A DNA stretch of 5,676 nt from Flavobacteriia bacterium (GTDB taxonomy: Bacteria > Bacteroidota > Bacteroidia > Flavobacteriales > Flavobacteriaceae): NCBI GenBank assembly GCA_011330545.1, contig DRQI01000348.1, positions 1 to 5,676 on the forward strand. Direction: 5' to 3'. Below are positions 1-5,676 of this stretch, piece after piece. A model generated the notes under the pieces. That model was not told where the DNA came from. It was given only the letters and a program-made list of their open reading frames with translations, and made no database searches. The position numbers and the translations under genes were made by a program. The first letter of the stretch is position 1. Each line of letters starts with the position of its first letter.

Positions 1-1
1 A

Positions 2-1507
2 CATTTATGGAATGACAGAATCAGTACCAAATTTAATTTTAGCAGGCAAAAAGAAAGAAATGCATTTGTAAGAAATCGAAGAAAACAACAGTTTGACGTT
101 GTTGAAATTGGAAAAACCATTGAGGAGACAGTTTCCAATTTAGCCCATTTTTTAAATACCGTATGGCGTATTGCAGGAGTTGCAGAACAGTGTAAGGCCA
201 TTTCAAAGAAACAGAAATTAGCAATACAAATTAAAGATCAACCCATAGGAAAAAAAGAATATTTTGTTGTTTTTTCATCTTCAGACTTGGTGGGTACAGC
301 AAAAAAGATATTTTTTGGCTCTAATTCAATAAGTACGCCCGATAAAATATCAAAAAACACGGTAGTAGCAGACTTTGCATTGCCTTATATGTGTTGTTCA
401 GACTGTGCCCCGGTTAATTTTATCATACCTACAGAACCTGTATTTTTAAGTTTGCCGGTACCGTCTGTTTGTGTAGATAATGCAACAAAACCCCTTGATT
501 TTACCGTCTCTCCCGAAGATGGAGAAGTAAAAGCTGTAGTAGATATAGGCATTAACGGAGGCGTAGAAAAAAATGCAAATGGCAAGTATATTTTTAATCC
601 GTTATCAGTAGACCAAAGTTTATACGATACAACCATTCATTTTACCGTAAATGGCAAACAAACCGACTGTAAAATTGTGGTGAGCTTGCAAAAAACGATA
701 GAAGTTAAGGTTCAATCTATTAAGTACAATGATAACAAGACCACGGCCTCAGTTATATTTGAAGTTTTAGGAGACGTATTGCCAAAAGAAGCAACATTCA
801 AGTGGGATTTAGGAGACGGAAATGCGGTTGTTGAAAAGCCCGATGCCAATGGAATATTTATAGCAAGTTATAAGTTACCGGTAAATGATGCCAATACCGT
901 ACAACCCAACCTTATCATTGACAACGTTCCCTGCCTCAACGAAATAGCCGTTCCTGAAATAAAATTTGATGACCCTGTTGAAGATACTTGCCTTAAAGAT
1001 ACTTTGACTGTAATAAAGAGAGATGCCAGAATTTTGAGACCGGATGTTGATATCTCAAGAACCCTTAAGAATAATGTCTTATTACCCGCCATAGCATTGT
1101 ATAAAGAGGTAGTGGCAAATGCTGACGATTATTTAAGTGGTGCCCAAAATGCGAATTTAGATGCGTTATTTGCCAAATTACTGAGTAATACATTCCAAGC
1201 CATTGTCAAGAATGCCCAAAATAGTTTTGTACTAGGCGAATTATTAAAAATTTATAACGTACTGATTAAACTGTTTTTTAATATTCTCAATTGCCAATCT
1301 AATGAAGTACTGCTTAAAAATGCCGATAAAATTATGGGGATATTAGAAATACTCAGTGGGCAATTTAAAAAGCTAAAAGCTAATGGTATCAAATTCGATA
1401 AAAATAAAAAACTCAGTGCTTACCTGAATAAATACATTAATGACAGGCAAAGAATAGACTTCTTAGTCGATTTTATAAAGAGTGAGTTGCTGCCATTCAT
1501 TATATAG
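2..1507 (+). CDS. C-terminal part of a large Ig/PKD-like protein of the eCIS cluster (5' end outside window)
   Basis: The frame is open from base 2 to the TAG at 1505-1507, giving 501 visible residues; the start lies to the left of the window. A TTG at 287 could be read as a start, but 95 sense codons precede it without a stop, so it is probably internal. The visible part begins with about 95 basic, partly helical residues that I do not recognise. A Cys-rich motif CCSDC follows (bases 392-406), then beta-rich Ig-like sequence (about 410-990) containing a PKD-type WDLGDG motif at 803-820. The last 165 or so residues (about 1010-1504) look alpha-helical, with many Leu/Ile/Asn/Lys. There is no membrane segment in the visible part. 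The stop abuts the tape-measure ATG, so the two are probably translationally coupled. Function is inferred from context only: a particle accessory, fibre or surface component. The coding call is firm; the role is weak. Confidence 0.82.
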   Translation, partial: HLWNDRISTKFNFSRQKERNAFVRNRRKQQFDVVEIGKTIEETVSNLAHFLNTVWRIAGVAEQCKAISKKQKLAIQIKDQPIGKKEYFVVFSSSDLVGTAKKIFFGSNSISTPDKISKNTVVADFALPYMCCSDCAPVNFIIPTEPVFLSLPVPSVCVDNATKPLDFTVSPEDGEVKAVVDIGINGGVEKNANGKYIFNPLSVDQSLYDTTIHFTVNGKQTDCKIVVSLQKTIEVKVQSIKYNDNKTTASVIFEVLGDVLPKEATFKWDLGDGNAVVEKPDANGIFIASYKLPVNDANTVQPNLIIDNVPCLNEIAVPEIKFDDPVEDTCLKDTLTVIKRDARILRPDVDISRTLKNNVLLPAIALYKEVVANADDYLSGAQNANLDALFAKLLSNTFQAIVKNAQNSFVLGELLKIYNVLIKLFFNILNCQSNEVLLKNADKIMGILEILSGQFKKLKANGIKFDKNKKLSAYLNKYINDRQRIDFLVDFIKSELLPFII

Positions 1508-2980
1508 ATGATTACCAATCAAAAACATATCATCCATAAAGTACATCTTGAAATTTATACGCATCGCAAAAAAACGGCATATAAAATCAAAGATACTATC
1601 AATGTGTTCTTACAACAAGATGTTTTTCCGTATTTAGAACGTTATTTTGAGTTGATGGAGAACCAATTGCCTTCTGAAATTATGCAAATACAAAAGCTCC
1701 ATCTCGAAGTAACGGTTGCCGGTGGAGACGATTATCATGTATTCGCAAAACAAATAGGAAAACAAGTCAGTAAAGAAATTCGGCAATTGGCAGACACAGC
1801 ACCCGCTAAGAAAGAAGAAGTAAGTTATATTAGCATAAAAGAAAGCAATGTAAAATCTTTGCTGTTTTTTTTAGAAAAAGGCCTGATGCCTTGGTGGAAT
1901 AGTACCAATGCAAATAACATATTTGACAAAGAAAAACTTGTTGAAATTGTAAATACCACCGGTTTTTCATTCCAATTTCGGCAATGTGTACAAAAAGCTG
2001 CTGTACAAAAGAGGCTTATCAATCAATTCTCAAATAAAACGATACAATTATTGTTGAAGCATGCATGGTTACAGTCAGACATAGCCAATATTATTTTAAG
2101 CGATATCATCATTGCCAAAATTCAATTTTTGGCAACTGATATCAGGCAACAAGTTTGGGCAGCCATTATCAGCTGTTTGATAACAAACAATGTTTTACAG
2201 TTAAAAAAAGAATTGTATCAAATCATGGAGAGTGCCCAACAGCAACAACTCTTAAAATCAATTACAACCTTGGTGTTTATCCTTGAAGAAATTCAGATTG
2301 CCTTTTCAGATACTGAAGTAAAAGTCCAACATCCAACATCCAACATCCAACATCCAACATTGATACATAAGGCCAATAAGCAAGAAAGAGAAAAGGATTT
2401 AAAATATTTGGGCAAGGCTGCCGAGAAAGGCATAAAAATACCTGAAACTACAAAGCATCGCAAAGAAGAAAAAAAAGATGAAGAAACTTCCTATTATATA
2501 GAAAATGCCGGACTCATTTTACTGCATCCTTTTTTAAAACAGTTTTTTAAAAATTGTCAATTACTAGGCTGTGAAAATACTTTTACAGATGTGGCATTGG
2601 CCATTCACTTATTGCATTACATAGCCACCAAAAAAGAAGAGCAGTATGAAAATACGATGGCTTTTGAAAAATTTTTATGCGGTGTTCCGATACAGCAATC
2701 TATTCAAAGAGAAAAGCCCATTTCAAAAGAGTTAAAGAAACAGGTTGACAAATTGTTAGGAGCTGTGCTTCATAATTGGAAAGTATTACAAAATTCATCA
2801 CATGACTTGTTGAGGTATGAGTTTTTACAGCGCCAAGGAAAGTTATGCCTTGATGATGAGCACCCTAAGTTAATTGTAGAACGAAAAACACAAGATATCT
2901 TGTTAGATAAAATACCGTGGAACATTGCTTTGTGCAAATTGCCATGGAGAAAAAAGATAATTTTTACCGATTGGTATTGA
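1508..2980 (+). CDS. Contractile injection system tape-measure protein (Afp14-like, CIS_TMP family)
   Basis: A 490-residue protein that in eCIS particles is thought to set the length of the inner tube and sheath during assembly. Three landmarks support the call. The N-terminus has the HIIHKVHLEI pattern (residues 7-16), followed by amphipathic sequence. A second conserved block has NAGLILLHPFL (333-343), then AIHLLHYIATKKEE and a LCGVP motif (390-394). The extreme C-terminus has the family ending PW-x(4)-C-KLPW...DWY (470-490). The two blocks are joined by a hydrophilic, Lys/Glu-rich linker (about 268-330), which contains a peptide encoded by a heptanucleotide repeat (273-284). The ATG at 1508 directly follows the stop of the upstream gene; no clear Shine-Dalgarno site is seen. 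Next comes a DUF4157 gene after 48 bases. Family assignment is from remembered motifs, not a search. Confidence 0.92.
   Translation: MITNQKHIIHKVHLEIYTHRKKTAYKIKDTINVFLQQDVFPYLERYFELMENQLPSEIMQIQKLHLEVTVAGGDDYHVFAKQIGKQVSKEIRQLADTAPAKKEEVSYISIKESNVKSLLFFLEKGLMPWWNSTNANNIFDKEKLVEIVNTTGFSFQFRQCVQKAAVQKRLINQFSNKTIQLLLKHAWLQSDIANIILSDIIIAKIQFLATDIRQQVWAAIISCLITNNVLQLKKELYQIMESAQQQQLLKSITTLVFILEEIQIAFSDTEVKVQHPTSNIQHPTLIHKANKQEREKDLKYLGKAAEKGIKIPETTKHRKEEKKDEETSYYIENAGLILLHPFLKQFFKNCQLLGCENTFTDVALAIHLLHYIATKKEEQYENTMAFEKFLCGVPIQQSIQREKPISKELKKQVDKLLGAVLHNWKVLQNSSHDLLRYEFLQRQGKLCLDDEHPKLIVERKTQDILLDKIPWNIALCKLPWRKKIIFTDWY
2325..2359 (+). repeat. Perfect 5-copy heptanucleotide tandem repeat inside the tape-measure gene
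   Basis: Five uninterrupted copies of TCCAACA, followed by one more T of a sixth unit, lie within the linker of the tape-measure gene and encode VQHPTSNIQHPT (residues 273-284). Seven bases is not a multiple of three, so the repeat cycles through all three frames and contains no stop in any of them. The correct frame continues with TTG at 2360. The next frame meets TGA at 2361-2363 and the third meets TAA at 2368-2370. Any change of one or two units would therefore end translation almost at once, at about residue 285; a change of three units would add or remove seven residues in frame. Confidence 0.95.
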
Positions 2981-3028
2981 ATAAAAGTTTAAAAATCAAT
3001 TTATCACAATCAGCAAAAAAAGAGAATT

Positions 3029-4318
3029 ATGAGAAGACGTTACAGAAAACCAAAACCATCGCCAAAGATAGGGAATGAAGTGTTTTTTAAGCCCTCTATT
3101 CAAACAAAGCTAACTGTTGGTAAACCAAACGATAAATTTGAAGTAGAAGCCGATACAATGGCAGATAAAGTGGTGAATGCGGCTGAAGGACAAAGAACTA
3201 TCCGGAAAATGGAAGGTACAGAAGATGATTTGCAACAAAAACCATTGGCAGCTTCTGTAACTCCATTTATACAACGTAAGGAAACTGCTGAGGAAGAACC
3301 GGTACAAGCCAAATGTGATGCTTGTGAAGAAGATCAAGCCGTACAAAAAATGGCCGATGAAGAACCGCAAGATATTCAGCAACTGGCTGATACCGAAGAA
3401 GAACCCGTTCAAAAAATGAAAGACGAAGAAAAAGATATCCAACAAAAACAAGAGGAAGAAAGTGTACAGGCAAAAGCAATAAAACAAAAGCCACCCAATA
3501 CCCCTTTAGAAGGAAAATTAAAAAGTAATAAAGGCAAAGGAGCCAAAATGGATAGTTCAACAAAAAGTATAATGGAACAAGGTTTTGGAACCGATTTTAA
3601 CAATGTTGCCATACATACCGATAGTGAAGCTGTACAAATGAGTAAAGAACTGGGAGCGCAAGCATTTACTCATGGCAATGATATTTATTTTAATGAAGGC
3701 AATTACCGGCCTGCAACAAAAGAAGGAAAACACCTGTTGGCACATGAGCTGACACATACCCTTCAGCAAAATAATAACGCGGTAAGAAAACAAGAAAATA
3801 GTGTATGCAATAGCTCAATGATTACAACGGCAAGGCAAAATGCTTTTTTTAGAGTACAAATAGTGAAACATAAATTGTCGGGACTTCATCCAACATTGGG
3901 CATTCGACAACAGAGAGATATGATGAGGTTAGCTAGAAAAATTGTTTCACCAAAGATAAGGAGCCTTAGGGCAGTACAACAATTAATAGAAAGTATGTTA
4001 AATGTACTTACTTCTGATAATAATATTGTCTGTGGTCCTGAAATTGATAACTGTTCTATTTGGAATGCCTATGTTGAAAATAATAATTCCCCAATCCATC
4101 TTTGTAATTCATTTTTCAATCTAAGTGAGGAAGGCCAGACCAGAACACTCATACATGAAGCAGCACATGCCGCGGGCATTGGAAGTGCTACTTCAGAGTC
4201 GTATATAATGATTTTTGACTGTGAAACAGGAGCTGATGATTATACTTCTGCAGACGCATGGGCACATTTCATTAACTGCGCATCAAATCAAACCCCAGAT
4301 CAACCTGGAAATCTGTAA
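3029..4318 (+). CDS. DUF4157 (eCIS core) protein with C-terminal M35-like HExxH metallopeptidase domain; candidate eCIS effector
   Basis: 429 residues, no signal peptide or membrane segment. Order: a basic N-terminus (MRRRYRKPKP); the family head motif IQTKLTVGKPNDKFEVEAD (24-42); an acidic Gln-rich linker (65-154) with a CDACEE motif (Cys96, Cys99); the DUF4157 domain (about 174-250) with GFGTDF, NDIYFNEG and HELTH (239-243); then a C-terminal domain (about 260-429). The last has a second zinc-peptidase motif, LIHEAAHAAGIG (HEAAH 376-380), preceded by IHLCNSFF and followed by SADAWAHF (407-414), an arrangement like bacterial M35/Asp-zincin domains. The canonical GTxxD third-ligand motif is not evident; Glu390 or Asp397 are candidates. 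Six cysteines (260, 335, 342, 359, 398, 417) could form disulfides. DUF4157 is known to be enriched in eCIS loci and fused to toxin domains, so I infer a payload with proteolytic activity. The substrate is unknown. Confidence 0.88.
   Translation: MRRRYRKPKPSPKIGNEVFFKPSIQTKLTVGKPNDKFEVEADTMADKVVNAAEGQRTIRKMEGTEDDLQQKPLAASVTPFIQRKETAEEEPVQAKCDACEEDQAVQKMADEEPQDIQQLADTEEEPVQKMKDEEKDIQQKQEEESVQAKAIKQKPPNTPLEGKLKSNKGKGAKMDSSTKSIMEQGFGTDFNNVAIHTDSEAVQMSKELGAQAFTHGNDIYFNEGNYRPATKEGKHLLAHELTHTLQQNNNAVRKQENSVCNSSMITTARQNAFFRVQIVKHKLSGLHPTLGIRQQRDMMRLARKIVSPKIRSLRAVQQLIESMLNVLTSDNNIVCGPEIDNCSIWNAYVENNNSPIHLCNSFFNLSEEGQTRTLIHEAAHAAGIGSATSESYIMIFDCETGADDYTSADAWAHFINCASNQTPDQPGNL
3221..3490 (+). repeat. 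Degenerate acidic/Gln-rich repeat linker in the first DUF4157 protein
   Basis: Residues 65-154 repeat a loose unit of two or three acidic residues followed by (V/I)Q-x-(K/M/L), for example EEEPVQAK, DEEPQDIQQL, EEEPVQKM and DEEKDIQQK. The CDACEE motif interrupts the series. This is probably a disordered, highly charged spacer between the head motif and the DUF4157 domain. The repeats are degenerate at the nucleotide level, so slippage is unlikely here. A similar linker occurs in the second DUF4157 gene downstream. Confidence 0.75.
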
Positions 4319-4344
4319 AAAATATTAAAAACAATAATTAAAAT

Positions 4345-4920
4345 ATGGCAGATTCAGCAAAAACAAAATTTTCTACCAATGTATTGGCCGTTACCGGTTT
4401 TATCACAGCCATAGCAGGCTTAATTACCGTATTGCACCAAACAGGAGTCATTTCGTTTTCAAAAAAACAGCCTCCTGCCAAGGTTGAAAAAGTAATTGAA
4501 AAACAAATGCCAAATGAAGAAGTAACTACTATAACTGTTTCACAGCCAAACAAATCTAATAAGAGTGGACAAGAAGAGACGGTTGCCAACAATTCTTATC
4601 AAAAGAATGAGACTCAAATCACCTATAACCTTACAGGATATTGGTATGATACCCTACACGCCGGCCGCTATTATTTTAACCACCAAGCCTCAGGTAGTGT
4701 TAGTTTTCAAGAGTATAGTTTGCTCAATGGAATTTGGATAGTTACAGCCGAAGGCAGTGGTACTGTATATAAAAATGAAATAAAGGTACCGTACTATACC
4801 CTTTACGGATTGTTAGGGACCTTTACCGGAACCATTAAAGAAGACGGATTAACCATAAAAGGTACGGCATTAGACAATGCCTCCGGAATAAAAACACCAT
4901 TGCTATTGCAGAAAGAATAA
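4345..4920 (+). CDS. Unrecognised single-pass membrane protein with C-terminal beta-rich domain
   Basis: 191 residues, family not recognised. A short polar N-terminus with Lys6 and Lys8 is followed by one hydrophobic segment at about residues 12-36, rich in Ala, Gly, Ile and Val. No signal-peptidase or lipobox site is apparent, so this looks like a membrane anchor rather than a cleaved signal. Residues 40-93 are a polar Lys/Glu/Ser/Asn linker. Residues 94-191 are compact and beta-rich, with alternating aromatic and Gly residues (LTGYWYDT, GRYYFNHQ, GIWIVTAEGSGTV, GTFTGTI, GLTIKGTAL), resembling a small lipocalin-like barrel or sandwich. It lies 26 bases after one DUF4157 gene and 20 bases before another, in the same orientation. 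It could be an effector accessory, a membrane tether, an inhibitor or an independent toxin; none of these is shown by the sequence. Orientation is uncertain because Lys residues flank both sides of the segment. Confidence 0.85.
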   Translation: MADSAKTKFSTNVLAVTGFITAIAGLITVLHQTGVISFSKKQPPAKVEKVIEKQMPNEEVTTITVSQPNKSNKSGQEETVANNSYQKNETQITYNLTGYWYDTLHAGRYYFNHQASGSVSFQEYSLLNGIWIVTAEGSGTVYKNEIKVPYYTLYGLLGTFTGTIKEDGLTIKGTALDNASGIKTPLLLQKE

Positions 4921-4940
4921 TAAACCAATTTACAGTATAA

Positions 4941-5676
4941 ATGTTTCAATCAACGGTTAAAAACAATGGAGCGCCAAGCAAATCCTCACTTTTTCAAAAA
5001 GAAAAAGCCAATGATGCATTTATACAGCCCAAATTGAATATTGGAAAATCAGATAGCCCGTACGAAAAAGAAGCAGACCGCATAGCCGATAATATTGTCG
5101 CATCAGATAGTATTTCACCGGCACCTTCATTCTTTTCACCCAAACCTATACTTCAAAAACAACCCGAAGAAGAAAAACAGCAAGCCGGTGAACAATCAAT
5201 AGAAGTTCAACAAAAACCAATAGTAGAACACAGTACGCCCATAATACAATTGAGTAATGTTGATGATGCCGAAGAAGTTCAGCAAAAAGAAGATGAAGAA
5301 ATCCAACAAAAAGAAGACGAACAAGATATTCAAAAACAATCGAGTTCAGATGACGAGCCTACAGATACTTCGGCTTTAGAAAGTAATCTCGGCAATTCAA
5401 AAGGAGGAGGTTCTCCAATGCCTTCAGAAGTAAAAAATACGATGGAATCAGGTTTTGGAACCGATTTTAGCCAAGTGCGAATCCACAACGATAGCAATGC
5501 CGTACAAATGAACCGTACCTTAGGTTCACAAGCCTTTGCCAATGGCAGTGATATTTATTTCAATGAGGGGAAATACAACCCCCAAAGTAATTCGGGCAAG
5601 CATTTATTGGCACATGAACTCACCCATACCATACAACAAGGGGCTTCGGTACAGCCTAAGCTAATACAGCGGGTGG
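4941..5676 (+). CDS. Second DUF4157 (eCIS core) protein, 3' end outside window
   Basis: Open from the ATG at 4941 to the right edge: 245 complete codons and no stop. It is built like the first DUF4157 protein. The N-terminus MFQSTVKNNGAPSKSSLFQK leads to the head motif IQPKLNIGKSDSPYEKEAD (28-46). An acidic Gln-rich linker (71-133) and a Gly/Ser stretch come next. The DUF4157 domain (from about 160) has GFGTDF, SDIYFNEG and HELTH (225-229). Sequence ends about 16 residues after HELTH, so the C-terminal domain that would tell what this protein does is not in view. It is a diverged paralogue: DUF4157 parts match closely (a 19-base identical run at 3581-3599 and 5451-5469), while N-termini and linkers differ. 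There is no CxxC in this linker. It starts 20 bases after the membrane-protein stop, so is probably co-transcribed. Likely an eCIS payload or payload adaptor. Confidence 0.9.
   Translation, partial: MFQSTVKNNGAPSKSSLFQKEKANDAFIQPKLNIGKSDSPYEKEADRIADNIVASDSISPAPSFFSPKPILQKQPEEEKQQAGEQSIEVQQKPIVEHSTPIIQLSNVDDAEEVQQKEDEEIQQKEDEQDIQKQSSSDDEPTDTSALESNLGNSKGGGSPMPSEVKNTMESGFGTDFSQVRIHNDSNAVQMNRTLGSQAFANGSDIYFNEGKYNPQSNSGKHLLAHELTHTIQQGASVQPKLIQRV
5151..5339 (+). repeat. Acidic/Gln-rich repeat linker in the second DUF4157 protein
   Basis: Residues 71-133 are dominated by Gln, Glu, Lys and Asp. The clearest repetition is a 24-base (8-residue) near-perfect tandem at 5277-5300 and 5301-5324, encoding VQQKEDEE and IQQKEDEQ, followed by a partial third unit, DIQKQ. 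The composition and unit style match the linker of the upstream DUF4157 protein although the exact sequences differ. Confidence 0.75.

Noticed and set aside
287..289. TTG as the start codon of the first gene
   Set aside because: The frame is open through 95 further codons to the left edge, so TTG is most likely an internal Leu codon.
2325..2360. Heptamer tract as a CRISPR-like array
   Set aside because: Units are contiguous with no spacers and only seven bases long; this is a simple tandem repeat.
2981..3028. Promoter or terminator in the 48-base gap after the tape-measure gene
   Set aside because: No stem-loop with a T tract and no convincing Bacteroidota-type promoter (TTG with TAnnTTTG) is visible; the AT-rich sequence alone is not evidence.
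3110..3612. Several overlapping antisense frames rich in Phe and Leu, up to 125 codons
   Set aside because: They are the complement of the acidic, Gln/Lys-rich linker codons (GAA, CAA, AAA read as TTC, TTG, TTT). They overlap each other and a convincing sense gene, so they are composition artefacts.
3743..3757. HELTH of DUF4157 as proof of an active peptidase
   Set aside because: The motif is conserved in DUF4157, but the domain is short and I know of no basis to claim activity from it alone; only the C-terminal HEAAH domain is proposed as the enzyme.
5330..5542. Antisense frame of 70 codons opposite the second DUF4157 gene
   Set aside because: It is opposite a clear conserved domain and has no recognisable features.

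Overview
This window is a stretch of an extracellular contractile injection system (eCIS) locus, the phage-tail-like particles of the Afp/PVC/MAC/AlgoCIS type, most likely from a low-GC member of the Bacteroidota. The eCIS call rests on two recognisable families: a CIS tape-measure protein (Afp14-like, CIS_TMP family) and two DUF4157 ('eCIS core') proteins. The Bacteroidota assignment is an inference from the AT-rich sequence, AT-rich leaders without clear Shine-Dalgarno sites, a PKD/Ig-like protein in the cluster, and the style of the DUF4157 proteins.

Layout, all on the + strand with no antisense gene supported: (1) bases 2-1507, the 3' part of a large Ig/PKD-like protein whose frame is open to the left edge, so its real start lies outside the window; (2) 1508-2980, the tape-measure protein, starting on the base after the previous stop codon; (3) 3029-4318, a DUF4157 protein with a second, C-terminal HExxH domain resembling M35-type zinc peptidases, probably an eCIS cargo/effector; (4) 4345-4920, a small protein with one membrane segment and a C-terminal beta-rich domain, unrecognised; (5) 4941 to the right edge, a second DUF4157 protein cut off just after its HELTH motif, so its effector part is not visible. 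Gaps between genes are 0, 48, 26 and 20 bases, with no hairpin terminator or clear promoter seen in them, consistent with one transcript.

How the genes may work together: the first gene probably supplies a particle component or accessory surface protein; the tape measure sets tube length; the DUF4157 proteins are candidate payloads. They share a head made of an IQxKLxxGxxxxxxExEADxxAD motif, an acidic Gln-rich linker and the DUF4157 domain, and presumably differ in their C-terminal domains. The small membrane protein between them is the least explained gene.

The most notable signal not explained by gene content is a perfect five-copy heptanucleotide repeat (TCCAACA) inside the tape-measure gene, at 2325-2359. 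Seven is not a multiple of three, and both other reading frames meet a stop within about 11 bases after the repeat. Gain or loss of one or two units would therefore truncate the protein before its conserved C-terminal half, which is the architecture of a phase-variable switch. The other main point is the DUF4157 plus second-HExxH fusion next to a beta-rich membrane protein.
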